Shown: positions 50,141 through 57,935, numbered from the stretch's first letter. The stretch is DNA of 64,000 nucleotides from SpSt-333 sp040751955 (GCA_040751955.1 JBFMFY010000004.1:48467-112466); one strand, 5' to 3'. Notes: generated by a model from the letters alone, not told the origin. A program made the numbers and translations.

Positions 50141-51283
50141 TTATTCGTGTTTACCAATTACTACTAAAGCTGTACTCACGACACCATTTCTTAACCTGCC
50201 GACCGCTGCCCATATATTGCCTTTGATAAAAAATTGATACGCATAAAAATCAGGAACAGTAGGTTCATACTTAAACCATGACCTACCGTTGTAATGATAA
50301 AACATTCCGTTGAGTGAGTTTGGCAAGTACAAATCATTGTCCAATGTTCCCCGGCTGGTAAGTGGACTAAAGGTTTCAGTAGCTGGAAAATCAAAAAATA
50401 CTTTCGCTCTAAAGGGCGATAGACTTTCGACCTCATACAATTGGCTCCATGTGTATTTCCCTCCGAGAAACCATAATTTCGAGCGGCTGTTTGCCCGAAA
50501 AACAGAATACATAGGCCCAACATATTGGTTAGGAAATGGAGGAGCGGTTTCGCGCTCGTTTACATCATATCTGTTTACAACCCTCCAATCAGTTTTATTC
50601 CCTGTAAGAAATACTGTCTCGCTTCCTTCTGTCGGTGAACTGCCGTAACCTACCGCATACACCGCATTTTCATCGCCCCAAACATCTGTCAGCGGCGGGT
50701 TGGTTAAGCCGGTGTTTATTTTTGTGAATGTTTGTCCGTTGTAATAAGTTGCTCTCCCTTCGCGTGCGACAAAATATATTTCGTCAAGCGAACGCGCCCA
50801 GAAAATTGGTGAAACCGTTGCATCGTTGACATAGTTTGAAGTCCATTTTGTTCCATTCCACCAGGCAACAGAATTATCATGTTTTGTAACTACAAAAATT
50901 AGAGAGTCGCTAAACACTTTCACCGCTCCCAGTTCTTCTGGCGATGGTCCCGTATTGTTGTAACCGTACATCGGTATGCTCATGAGTGTCCACTGTTCTC
51001 CATCCCAATGAGCAAGGTTTTTCTTGTAAAGAATCGTGCCGTCGGTGTCTTTCTCTGTAAACATCCCCGCTACCCAAATATTGTTCTCATTAACAATATC
51101 TACGCCGTGGGCAAAGGAGAAGAGAAAGCCGAGCGTATCAATCCGGGTTACCACAAAATTGTGGCTGGTGGTATCCTGCGGCTGTTCTATCACAGGCGGT
51201 GTTGGCTCGTCTTTGCAATTAGTTTGCAAAAAGAGTAATGGAGCAAGTACAGAAACAAGTGTGAGTGTGAGTTTGTTGAGCAT
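50141..51283 (-). CDS. Lipoprotein with beta-propeller-like repeats
   Basis: The product is 380 aa from the ATG at 51283, which has AAGAAAGA upstream; a longer frame to 51490 reads non-coding sequence. The lipobox is LFLQTNC (Cys about 23). The mature part has repeated blades with LAHWDGEQWTLMSIP, VAWWNGTKWTSNYV, ATYYNGQTFTKI, and FYHYNGRSWFKYEPT, each a W/YxNGxxW strand of a propeller or sialidase/glucosidase-like surface protein. The binding target is unknown. Confidence 0.7.
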   Translation of the reverse strand: MLNKLTLTLVSVLAPLLFLQTNCKDEPTPPVIEQPQDTTSHNFVVTRIDTLGFLFSFAHGVDIVNENNIWVAGMFTEKDTDGTILYKKNLAHWDGEQWTLMSIPMYGYNNTGPSPEELGAVKVFSDSLIFVVTKHDNSVAWWNGTKWTSNYVNDATVSPIFWARSLDEIYFVAREGRATYYNGQTFTKINTGLTNPPLTDVWGDENAVYAVGYGSSPTEGSETVFLTGNKTDWRVVNRYDVNERETAPPFPNQYVGPMYSVFRANSRSKLWFLGGKYTWSQLYEVESLSPFRAKVFFDFPATETFSPLTSRGTLDNDLYLPNSLNGMFYHYNGRSWFKYEPTVPDFYAYQFFIKGNIWAAVGRLRNGVVSTALVVIGKHE

Positions 51284-51513
51284 AAAATCTTTCTTGAATA
51301 GTGTTGTAAATCTTCCTTTATATATTCTGTCGTTCCAGAAGCGGAGCTTCTCTTTAATTGCGTTCCTAACGAGGACGTTGGGAACGAGAAGGAATACAAA
51401 AGTATTTGATCTCCCCATATAGTACTTATACACGAAAAAAAATTTTTTCAGAGCCAAAAAACGGAAAAAAGTTAAAAATATTTTATCCATCCTCGAATTC
51501 TGCGAAATTTTTA
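51284..51513. other. AT-rich leader upstream of the propeller lipoprotein
   Basis: No gene is seen. The region includes GTTCCTAACGAGGACGTTGGGAACGAG near 51365-51391, a palindrome that may be part of a dispersed repeat, and ends next to a run of ten G. A promoter for the lipoprotein gene should be here. Confidence 0.45.
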
Positions 51514-51523
51514 GGGGGGGGGG
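51514..51523. repeat. Run of ten G
   Basis: An uninterrupted G tract of ten bases, in a non-coding spot about 230 bp upstream of the propeller lipoprotein's start. Long G tracts are prone to slippage and are used in phase variation in other bacteria, but position here gives no proof of that. It could also be a site of sequencing error. Confidence 0.6.
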
Positions 51524-51550
51524 CAGAAAAATTTTTGTGTTGCCAGCACA

Positions 51551-51579
51551 AAAAAGACGCGGACTTGGTTGTCCGCGTT
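51551..51579 (-). terminator. Intrinsic terminator downstream of the MBL-fold gene
   Basis: AACGCGGAC (minus strand) pairs with GTCCGCGTC around AACCAA and is followed by TTTTTTGTG. It is oriented to stop transcription coming from the metallo-hydrolase gene that ends at 51779. Confidence 0.65.
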
Positions 51580-51602
51580 ATTCTCGTTCCTAACGGCACA
51601 GA

Positions 51603-51735
51603 CTGTGTGAAAAATAACTATTGAGATTAGTCATTCTGAACGAAGTGAAGAATCCGGTGAAATTTTGGATGTGTCGCTGCGCTCAACATGACGAGGATCG
51701 ACTTTTCATACACAACGTGATGTTGGGAGCGAGAA
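51603..51735. repeat. Long dispersed repeat (copy B)
   Basis: CTGTGTGAAAAATAACTATT...CATTCTGAACGAAGTGAAG...AATCCGGTGAAATTTTGGATG...CTCAACATGACGAGGATCGAC...TTTTCATACACAACG matches copy A at 41154-41310 in order and spacing, without its internal insert. Confidence 0.75.
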
Positions 51736-51778
51736 GGACAATCTTCAATCTAGTAGTCTAACAATCTAACAATCCCCC

Positions 51779-52819
51779 TCACCACTCCCTCGTTTCTCCC
51801 AACTTTAACGCCCAGTAGTCGTTGCGAGAAAGGCGGAGTAAATCGACCGCTTCGTATAATTTTTTCGGCGGTTCGTCCATCGGTTCGTCGGTCAGCACGA
51901 ATGTTCCCCAGTGGATGCCGAGCATTTTTTTTCCCTGAAGATCGCGATGCGTCAAGACCGCTTCTTCGGGGTCCATATGCACCGGCGACATCAGTTTGCG
52001 CGGCTCATACGCGCCAATGGGGATCATCGTCAGGTCGAACGGACCGAACCTCGTTCCGATGTTCTTAAAATGTGAGCAGTATCCTGAATCTCCGCCGAAG
52101 TAGAATCTCTTCTTCCCTGTCACCACCCATGAGCACCACAACGTCTGGTTCCGGTCGCCGATCCATCTGCCGGAAAAATGCTGCGCCGGCGTGCAGATGA
52201 TCTTCAAGCCCTTGTACGATCCCCCTTCCCACCAATCGTACTCTTCAACGTTGCGGATGCCCCGCTCTTCGAACCAGTCACGCACCCGCAGCGGCACATA
52301 GTACACGGCATCGGGAAAAAGATCAGCGAGCTCTTCAATGGATGGTTCGTCGAGATGATCATAATGATTGTGGGAGATGAGAACGATATCGATTGGCGGA
52401 AGTTTTTCTATCGGGAATGCGGGATTGGAGACGCGGGGGGAACCGGCAAATTTGAACGGTCCTACTCTATCAGCCCACACAGGATCGGTAAGAATATTTT
52501 TTCCCTCCATTTGAATCAACACGGTGGAATGACCAATCCAAGTAACCGTGTACTGTCTGTTTTGTTTAAAGATGGAACCGTCGTTCACATCGCGCGGGAT
52601 ATCGACCTTCGGCGCCGAAGAAAAAATATCCCCCAGTTTTCCCGCTATCCACGGCGCCATCTCGGTGAACTCAGCTTCCGCAAATCCCGGATCGGTATTG
52701 ATGAACCCGTTCTCGCCGTGATGCGGAGGAAGAGCGGAACGTACCTGTGCAAGTGCTGTAATAGAAGGAAGCAAAAGCGGTGCAGAGATAATTTTTTTCA
52801 GTACGGAACGGCGATTCAT
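51779..52819 (-). CDS. MBL-fold metallo-hydrolase, NAPE-PLD-like
   Basis: The product is 346 aa. A twin-Arg-like leader (MNRRSVLKKIISAPLLLPSI) suggests export, although only one Arg pair is clear. Core motifs: TVTWIGHSTVLIQMEGKNIL, the metal site ISHNHYDHLDEPSIEEL, FGGDSGYCSHF and LGIHWGTFVLTDEP. These are the features of NAPE-PLD-like/UlaG-type metallo-beta-lactamase-fold enzymes, which cleave phosphodiesters or lactones. The substrate is not known. It stands alone. Confidence 0.92.
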   Translation of the reverse strand: MNRRSVLKKIISAPLLLPSITALAQVRSALPPHHGENGFINTDPGFAEAEFTEMAPWIAGKLGDIFSSAPKVDIPRDVNDGSIFKQNRQYTVTWIGHSTVLIQMEGKNILTDPVWADRVGPFKFAGSPRVSNPAFPIEKLPPIDIVLISHNHYDHLDEPSIEELADLFPDAVYYVPLRVRDWFEERGIRNVEEYDWWEGGSYKGLKIICTPAQHFSGRWIGDRNQTLWCSWVVTGKKRFYFGGDSGYCSHFKNIGTRFGPFDLTMIPIGAYEPRKLMSPVHMDPEEAVLTHRDLQGKKMLGIHWGTFVLTDEPMDEPPKKLYEAVDLLRLSRNDYWALKLGETREW

Positions 52820-52958
52820 ATAATGAAGTTCAAACTAAATTGTGTGAAGTGCAAGCGTTGCATTTTTTACCGTTTTGAATGATATTTACAACGGAATCAG
52901 GGGCGATTTGTTGCGCTGATGATTCCATCGTCGAATCGCCATCACAGGAGAATAACTT

Positions 52959-53333
52959 ATGAAGTTTGCACGGTACGCATTTCTCGCTGCAGGAATCTAC
53001 GGCATTTTGCTCATCACACCGATGTATTTCACCGAAGCGCAGATTGCAATCGACTTTCCTCCGGCTCTTACCCATCCGGAGTATTATTACGGATTCATCG
53101 GCGTTACGCTTGCATGGCAGATTGCGTTCATCATCATTTCGCGCGATCCGCAGAAATTCCGTCTGCTTATTCCCGTTGCGGTGTTTGAAAAATATTCGTA
53201 CGGCGTTGCTATTCTCTGGCTTTATGTGCAGCAGAGAGTCCCGGCATTTGCCGTCAGTTTCGGTCTGGTTGATTTGCTGCTCGGCACCCTGTTTATTATT
53301 GCATTCTTCAAAACAAAACCATCGGGTGTGTAA
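52959..53333 (+). CDS. Membrane protein of unknown function
   Basis: The product is 124 aa with about four helices (YAFLAAGIYGILLITPMYFT, YYGFIGVTLAWQIAFIIISR, EKYSYGVAILWLYVQQR, FGLVDLLLGTLFIIAFFKT). GGAGAATAACTT leads to the ATG. No family is recognised. It is 105 bp before the sigma-factor gene and transcribed the same way. Confidence 0.65.
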   Translation: MKFARYAFLAAGIYGILLITPMYFTEAQIAIDFPPALTHPEYYYGFIGVTLAWQIAFIIISRDPQKFRLLIPVAVFEKYSYGVAILWLYVQQRVPAFAVSFGLVDLLLGTLFIIAFFKTKPSGV

Positions 53334-53438
53334 TTGTGTTGTTGCATCCCCTTACATTTTTCTCTATGATACACCTACCCAGAGCGACAGATGGGTGTAG
53401 CAAGCGAGTCCTTTTCTATATAGACTGCATCCTATAGA

Positions 53439-54026
53439 ATGAAAGAATCCACGCAATCAGACGCACTATTGATCTCCCGCATAAAGAAGGGGGATGAGCG
53501 TGCATTCTCGGCACTTGTGCAGCGATATGAAAATACTGTGTGGGGATTCGCGTTCAAACTGTGTCGCGATAAAGAAAAGGCGGAGGAGTCGTTTCAGGAT
53601 ACGTTTGTCAATGTGTACCGCAAGATCGGACAGTTCGACGGGCGGTCGAAATTCTCCACATGGCTCTACACGATTGTTGCAAACAACTGTTTGATGAAGC
53701 GGCGGAGGAGGAAGCTTGAAGACCTGCTCGAATCGTACGACGAACCGCCCGATGTTGAAGATGAAAAAGTGCAGAAGCAGCTGACGGCGTGGAACGATAC
53801 TCCCATGGAGCATTTGCTGCACGGCGAACTGAAAGAAAAACTGGACGAAGCGATACAACTGCTGCCGGACGATTACAAAATGATCTTTGTGTTGAGAGAC
53901 CTCGAACAAAAAACGGCGGAAGAGACGGCGGCAATTACGGGACTTTCTGTTCCCGCAATCAAATCGCGGCTGCGCCGTTCGCGGATTTTTTTACGGCAGC
54001 AACTGCATGAATTTATGAACCAATGA
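53439..54026 (+). CDS. ECF-type RNA polymerase sigma factor
   Basis: The product is 195 aa. Sigma-2 region: YENTVWGFAFKLCRDKEKAEESFQDTFV then IGQFDGRSKFSTWLYTIVAN, and sigma-4: LDEAIQLLPDDYKMIFVLRD followed by ETAAITGLSVPAIKSRLRRS, a helix-turn-helix. There is a charged, Asp/Glu-rich linker (EDLLESYDEPPDVEDEK). Its stop overlaps the start of a zinc-finger anti-sigma gene (ATGA), so the pair is coupled. It probably controls the thiol genes downstream; that is inference. Confidence 0.96.
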   Translation: MKESTQSDALLISRIKKGDERAFSALVQRYENTVWGFAFKLCRDKEKAEESFQDTFVNVYRKIGQFDGRSKFSTWLYTIVANNCLMKRRRRKLEDLLESYDEPPDVEDEKVQKQLTAWNDTPMEHLLHGELKEKLDEAIQLLPDDYKMIFVLRDLEQKTAEETAAITGLSVPAIKSRLRRSRIFLRQQLHEFMNQ

Positions 54027-54304
54027 AACAGAAGCGTCTCCATATCCATTCCCTCTCGTGTGCGGAAATTTACACGCATCTGTGCGATAATCTCGATTCG
54101 AAGCTCGATTCCGAGTCGTGCCGCAGAATCAAAGCCCACATCGCTGAATGCAAGAACTGCACCGCACTGCTGGATTCGTTGAAGAAAACCGTCTATCTGT
54201 ACCGCAAATACCCTGCTCCAAAACTCCCTGCATCGGTAAAGAAGGAACTCTTTGCTGTTATTCATGTTGAAAAAAGGAAAGCAAAGAGAATCCCTCGCAG
54301 TTGA
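54023..54304 (+). CDS. Zinc-finger anti-sigma factor
   Basis: The product is 93 aa. The anti-sigma zinc motif is in CRRIKAHIAECKNCTALL (HxxxCxxC with the Cys before it), as in ZAS/zf-HC2 proteins. It has no membrane segment and a basic tail (VEKRKAKRIPRS), so it is a cytosolic anti-sigma factor. The stop-start overlap with the sigma factor supports a partner role. Cys in the zinc site may sense thiol oxidation, as in RsrA-type proteins; inference. Confidence 0.88.
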   Translation: MKQKRLHIHSLSCAEIYTHLCDNLDSKLDSESCRRIKAHIAECKNCTALLDSLKKTVYLYRKYPAPKLPASVKKELFAVIHVEKRKAKRIPRS

Positions 54305-54385
54305 ATCCTTTGCAGGATTGCCGCATCATACATACAGATGCAGCAACACAATCCACTGAATAGAGACATTGCCAAAGGATTTACC

Positions 54386-54592
54386 ATGAAAACGAACATT
54401 GGAGCAACCGAACGCCCGATTCGCATCGCACTGGGATTATTCATTACATCGCTTGCATTCTGGGGACCGGAAACGCCGTGGGCATACGCGGGACTGATTT
54501 TTGTAGTGACGGGATTCATTAAATACTGCCCGATCTGGCATATGATCGGCGTTGATACGAACAAGAAAATTGAAACACAAAAACTGAATTAA
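54386..54592 (+). CDS. DUF2892/YgaP-type small membrane protein
   Basis: The product is 68 aa from the ATG at 54386, preceded by AAAGGATTTACC. It opens with MKTNIGATERPIRIALGLFI and has two short helices with GFIKYCPIWHMIGVDT at the end. The N-term NxGxxERxxR and the YCPI-type Cys are standard DUF2892 (YgaP membrane part) features, usually seen beside rhodanese domains. It is 82 bp downstream of the anti-sigma gene. Confidence 0.88.
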   Translation: MKTNIGATERPIRIALGLFITSLAFWGPETPWAYAGLIFVVTGFIKYCPIWHMIGVDTNKKIETQKLN

Positions 54593-54609
54593 CATAGAGA
54601 GGAACAACA

Positions 54610-54987
54610 ATGGCTGAAGCACTGACAAAAGAGACCTTCCTGAAGAAGATCTTCGACTATGAAAATAATAAAGAGTGGAAATACGACGGCGAGTTGCCGG
54701 CGGTGATCGATTTCTGGGCGCCGTGGTGCGGACCGTGCCGGTTTCTGAGTCCGATTGTCGAAGAGTTGTCGGAAGAATTAAAAGGACAGGTGAACTTCTA
54801 TAAAGTCAACACGGATGAAGAACAGGAACTCGCTTCGGTGTTCGGCATTCAAAGTATTCCGTCGCTCCTCTTCATCCCGACCGGAAGCAAACAGCCGATG
54901 ATGTCCATGGGTGCACTGCCGAAAGCGGAGTTGAAGAAGGTAATCGACGAAAAGTTGCTTGAAAAGAAAATCATTACCCTTGCATAA
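54610..54987 (+). CDS. Thioredoxin
   Basis: The product is 125 aa. The active site VIDFWAPWCGPCRFLSPIVE is classical WCGPC, preceded by an N-terminal extension of about 25 residues (MAEALTKETFLKKIFDYENN). The cis-Pro is in GIQSIPSLLFIPTG. It reduces protein disulfides in the cytoplasm. It lies 17 bp after the DUF2892 gene, in the run controlled by the sigma pair. Confidence 0.95.
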   Translation: MAEALTKETFLKKIFDYENNKEWKYDGELPAVIDFWAPWCGPCRFLSPIVEELSEELKGQVNFYKVNTDEEQELASVFGIQSIPSLLFIPTGSKQPMMSMGALPKAELKKVIDEKLLEKKIITLA

Positions 54988-55014
54988 TATACCTTGTCAA
55001 GGTCACAGTACGCT

Positions 55015-55242
55015 ATGCCAACATACGAATATATCTGTTCAGACTGCAAACAACGCTACGATATTTTCCACAAAGTGCGGGAAATTGAAGAAGATGTCAT
55101 CTGCCCGACATGCGGTTCACAGCATCACAAACGAGTAATGTCTGTAACATCAGTGTCGATGGCGGGAATCTCTTCTTCATCCAACGACTCTGCTTCATCA
55201 TGCGATTCCGGCTCTTGCTGCGGCGGCGCGTGCGGCGTTTAA
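55015..55242 (+). CDS. FmdB-family zinc-ribbon protein
   Basis: The product is 75 aa. It begins MPTYEYICSDCKQRYDIFHK with one CxxC and has VICPTCGSQHHKRVMS with another. It ends with a Ser- and Cys-rich tail (SASSCDSGSCCGGACGV) with four Cys. This zinc ribbon is the regulatory FmdB-type fold. It is 6 bp before the first rhodanese gene. Confidence 0.88.
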   Translation: MPTYEYICSDCKQRYDIFHKVREIEEDVICPTCGSQHHKRVMSVTSVSMAGISSSSNDSASSCDSGSCCGGACGV

Positions 55243-55247
55243 ATACG

Positions 55248-55652
55248 ATGAAACGAACACACTACTACATTCTTGCAGCCGTGCTTGCTATGGCAGCGCT
55301 CGGATACACAATTGCCCAGCAGACTTCTCCGGCAGTTATATCTGTTCACGAAACATACGGGATGTTAAGAGACACAACAGTCGTTCTTCTCGATGTTCGC
55401 ACAGCGCAGGAACATGCAGCTCAGCGTATCACAGAATCACTGCTGATTCCGGTACAGGAACTGGAATTGAGAATTCATGAACTGTATCGGTTTAAAGACA
55501 AAAAGATTGTCGTGTACTGCCGGTCGGGAAACAGGAGCAGCACAGCGACAGAAATTCTGCGCAAATATGGATTCAATGCATATAATATGTCAGGCGGAAT
55601 ACTTCGCTGGAATGAAGAGCGTCTGCCGGCAATCAACGGAGTTCACCAGTGA
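55248..55652 (+). CDS. Rhodanese-like sulfurtransferase with leader
   Basis: The product is 134 aa from the ATG at 55248 (MKRTHYYILAAVLAMAALGY, a signal or membrane segment). The domain has VVLLDVRTAQEHAAQRI and the active loop VVYCRSGNRSSTATEILRKY, with the persulfide Cys. It is 5 bp after the FmdB stop. It carries sulfane sulfur, probably on the periplasmic side. The downstream rhodanese starts within its stop codon. Confidence 0.9.
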   Translation: MKRTHYYILAAVLAMAALGYTIAQQTSPAVISVHETYGMLRDTTVVLLDVRTAQEHAAQRITESLLIPVQELELRIHELYRFKDKKIVVYCRSGNRSSTATEILRKYGFNAYNMSGGILRWNEERLPAINGVHQ

Positions 55653-56029
55653 CAAACGAACAAATATTTTTTTATCTCGCTCTGGGCATCATTGCATTCA
55701 TCTACCTCCGAAGGAGCGTGCTCTCACGAGGGCTGCAGCACTATACGGCAGCCGAAATTACGCAACGAATGAACACCGGAAGTATCCTGCTGGATGTGCG
55801 GACTGCCGGAGAACGCCGTGCACAATCAATCTCCGGTTCAATACACATCCCGCTTCATGAACTAGGTTCGCGGATGAACGATCTGGAGAAATATCGTTCC
55901 AAAGAAATCATCTGCTACTGCGCAAGCGGCAACAGAAGTGTCAATGCGGCAATCAAATTGAAAAAAGCCGGCTTTCAAGCGGCAAATCTCAAAGGCGGAA
56001 TAGCATCATGGAATTTTTCTCGGCGCTGA
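55649..56029 (+). CDS. Membrane-anchored rhodanese-like protein
   Basis: The product is 126 aa. GTG is the start, overlapping the preceding stop (GTGA). One N-terminal helix (IFFYLALGIIAFIYLRRSVL) is followed by a rhodanese domain with ILLDVRTAGERRAQSI and the active loop IICYCASGNRSVNAAIKLKK. Unlike its neighbour it has no cleavable leader. Its end overlaps the DUF6132 gene by 22 bases. The two rhodaneses in a row suggest a relay of sulfane sulfur. Confidence 0.9.
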   Translation: MTNEQIFFYLALGIIAFIYLRRSVLSRGLQHYTAAEITQRMNTGSILLDVRTAGERRAQSISGSIHIPLHELGSRMNDLEKYRSKEIICYCASGNRSVNAAIKLKKAGFQAANLKGGIASWNFSRR

Positions 56030-56256
56030 ATGTGTGGCAGAAGCGGTCTCTCGCCGGAATTATCGGCGCAGCAGCAGGCTACGCATACTATTACTACATC
56101 GGATGCATGTCGGGCACATGCCCCATTACAAGCAATCCGTACATCTCAACACTCTACGGAACCGCGGTCGGCATGCTGCTGATCAACGGTAAAAAGAAAA
56201 CACAGGTACAAGAGAATGGAAACGGCAACACAACAACAACCGGTAAAGAAGTATAA
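56008..56256 (+). CDS. DUF6132-family small membrane protein
   Basis: The product is 82 aa. It has two short helices, the first ending YAYYYYIGCMSGTCPITSNP (a signature of this family, with two Cys in the GCMSGTC order), and a hydrophilic tail (QVQENGNGNTTTTGKEV). It overlaps the rhodanese and the OsmC gene start. DUF6132 proteins commonly neighbour rhodanese and thiol genes; a role in sulfur transport is inferred. Confidence 0.85.
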   Translation: MEFFSALNVWQKRSLAGIIGAAAGYAYYYYIGCMSGTCPITSNPYISTLYGTAVGMLLINGKKKTQVQENGNGNTTTTGKEV

Positions 56257-56680
56257 AACATTTTTCTATCACACATCAGTCGAATGGAAATCCGAGCGGC
56301 AGGGATATGTACGCTCGGAAGGAAAACCTGAAATCTATATTTCAAGCCCTCCGGAATTCAAAGGAATTCCCGGTGTCTGGTCTCCGGAAGATTTTTTCGT
56401 TGCATCCGCAGAAATGTGCACGATGTCAACATTTCTTTCCTTTGGCGGAAGGAAAGGGATTCCGCTGAAGTCATACAAAAGTACAGCCGAAGGAATTCTT
56501 GAAAACGTGGATGGAAAATATCGCTTCACGAAAATCTATGTTAAACCTGAAGTCGTCGTCGGCAGGGAATGGACGCGCGAGCAGGTGGAAGAAGTATTCC
56601 ACCAAGCACATGACAACTGTTTAGTCTCAAACTCCATGACTGCCAAAGTAACGATCGAACCCACAATCAACTTTGAGTAA
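56216..56680 (+). CDS. OsmC-family peroxide-resistance protein
   Basis: The product is 154 aa. OsmC/Ohr motifs: WSPEDFFVASAEMCTMSTFLSF with one Cys and the C-terminal AHDNCLVSNSMTAKVTIEP with the other, forming the peroxidatic pair. It starts 41 bases inside the DUF6132 gene. OsmC proteins reduce organic hydroperoxides using thiols. The length is normal for the family. Confidence 0.92.
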   Translation: METATQQQPVKKYKTFFYHTSVEWKSERQGYVRSEGKPEIYISSPPEFKGIPGVWSPEDFFVASAEMCTMSTFLSFGGRKGIPLKSYKSTAEGILENVDGKYRFTKIYVKPEVVVGREWTREQVEEVFHQAHDNCLVSNSMTAKVTIEPTINFE

Positions 56681-56741
56681 GGAGCGCAGAGTTAACCTAT
56701 CCGAAGGATGCTTCGCATAAAGTGGCTCTGCAAAAATACAC

Positions 56742-57125
56742 ATGAAATACGGAATATCTAAAATTGTTTCTCTGTCGTATCAGCAGGCAATTGACAAGGT
56801 GACCGAAGAACTGAAAAAAGAGGGGTTCGGCGTACTCACTACAATCGATGTCAGCGACACGCTGAAAAAAAAGATCAATATCGATTTCCCGAAGTACATC
56901 ATCCTCGGTGCTTGCAATCCGCCGTTTGCACATAAGGCGCTAACTGCGGAGGAAGAAATCGGTTTGCTTCTCCCCTGCAACGTTATTGTCTATGAAAAGA
57001 ACGGAACAACGCACGTTGCCGCATTCGATCCGATGGTGATGGAAAGAATCATAGATAATCCCTCGCTTAAACCGATTGCTGCCGATGTGCGCGCACGTCT
57101 TGAGCGCGTCATGGCAGCTGTATAA
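56742..57125 (+). CDS. DUF302-family protein
   Basis: The product is 127 aa. It has the DUF302 order: LSYQQAIDKVTEELKKEGFGV, IDVSDTLKKKINIDFPKYI, ILGACNPPFAHKALTAEEEI, IGLLLPCNVIVYEKNG and DPMVMERIIDNPSLKPIA. The Cys in GACNPP is the usual conserved Cys. The function is unknown, though these proteins often neighbour thiol and redox genes. It is the last gene of the run, 61 bp after OsmC. Confidence 0.92.
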   Translation: MKYGISKIVSLSYQQAIDKVTEELKKEGFGVLTTIDVSDTLKKKINIDFPKYIILGACNPPFAHKALTAEEEIGLLLPCNVIVYEKNGTTHVAAFDPMVMERIIDNPSLKPIAADVRARLERVMAAV

Positions 57126-57183
57126 CCTATAACAGCCGTCATCAATCCATATAACGACCGTTAAGATTTCTCCTCTCATTTCG

Positions 57184-57212
57184 TTGACACACATCCATCT
57201 TTTTCGTATTTT
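57184..57212 (+). promoter_or_regulatory. Possible promoter of rplU
   Basis: TTGACA at 57184-57189 and TATTTT at 57207-57212 are spaced by 17 bases, like a housekeeping promoter, and lie about 45 bp before the rplU start. It is a match by eye only. Confidence 0.5.
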
Positions 57213-57258
57213 TATAGTCCAAATTTGAAGAACAAGAAAGCAGGAAGGAAGCACCACC

Positions 57259-57567
57259 ATGTATGCAGTAGTAGAGATTGCAGGACAGCAGTTCAAAGTA
57301 AACCAATCGGAAAAGTTGTACGTGCCGAAGCTGGAAGGGGCTGTTGACAGCGTTGTGAAATTCGACAAAGTGCTGTTGCTTGCCGGCGATAAAGGTGTCA
57401 AGGTCGGAAATCCGACAGTGAAAGGATCGGCAGTAGAAGCGAAAGTGCTCGGACACGTAAAAGATGATAAAGTGATTGTGTTTAAAAAGAAGAAACGGAA
57501 AGGGTACCGCGTGAAACGGGGACATCGCCAGCAGTACACACAAATCGAAATTATGTCTATCAATTAA
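57259..57567 (+). CDS. rplU: 50S ribosomal protein L21
   Basis: The product is 102 aa. It is the complete L21: MYAVVEIAGQQFKVNQSEKL, KVLLLAGDKGVKVGNPTVKG and the C-terminal KKKKRKGYRVKRGHRQQYTQ. GGAAGGAAGC lies before the ATG. It binds 23S rRNA domain I in the large subunit. It is followed 19 bp later by rpmA, the standard pair. Confidence 0.98.
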   Translation: MYAVVEIAGQQFKVNQSEKLYVPKLEGAVDSVVKFDKVLLLAGDKGVKVGNPTVKGSAVEAKVLGHVKDDKVIVFKKKKRKGYRVKRGHRQQYTQIEIMSIN

Positions 57568-57586
57568 GTTTGAAGGAGTTTGAGTT

Positions 57587-57841
57587 ATGGCACATAAAAA
57601 AGGTGCGGGCAGTACAAAGAACGGACGAGACAGTAATGCCCAGCGGTTGGGAGTGAAGCGGTTCGGCGGCGAATTGGTGAGCGCAGGCGAGATTATCGTC
57701 CGTCAGCGCGGCACAAAGTTCCATCCCGGCGATAATGTCGGTCGCGGCGGCGACGATACGCTGTTCGCACTGAAGTCCGGGCGCGTGAAATTTCATATGA
57801 TCAGTAAATCACGCCAGGCTGTTTCCATCATCCCGAATTAA
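57587..57841 (+). CDS. rpmA: 50S ribosomal protein L27
   Basis: The product is 84 aa. It opens MAHKKGAGSTKNGRDSNAQR and has LGVKRFGGELVSAGEIIVRQ and DNVGRGGDDTLFALKSGRV, the complete L27. Its N-terminus reaches the peptidyl-transferase center. The MAHKKG start shows no Firmicutes-type cleavable extension. A terminator follows after 30 bp. Confidence 0.98.
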   Translation: MAHKKGAGSTKNGRDSNAQRLGVKRFGGELVSAGEIIVRQRGTKFHPGDNVGRGGDDTLFALKSGRVKFHMISKSRQAVSIIPN

Positions 57842-57872
57842 ACGGGTAAAGGATGGGGAAAGATACTATATC

Positions 57873-57904
57873 AAAGCGCAGTATTACAGACTGCGCTTTT
57901 TTTA
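57873..57904 (+). terminator. Terminator after rplU-rpmA
   Basis: A perfect 10-bp stem AAAGCGCAGT (57873-57882) and ACTGCGCTTT (57890-57899) with loop ATTACAG, followed by TTTT. It ends the ribosomal transcript ahead of mdh. Confidence 0.9.
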
Positions 57905-57935
57905 TTTACAGTAGATATTTAAAAAGGAGAAAACC

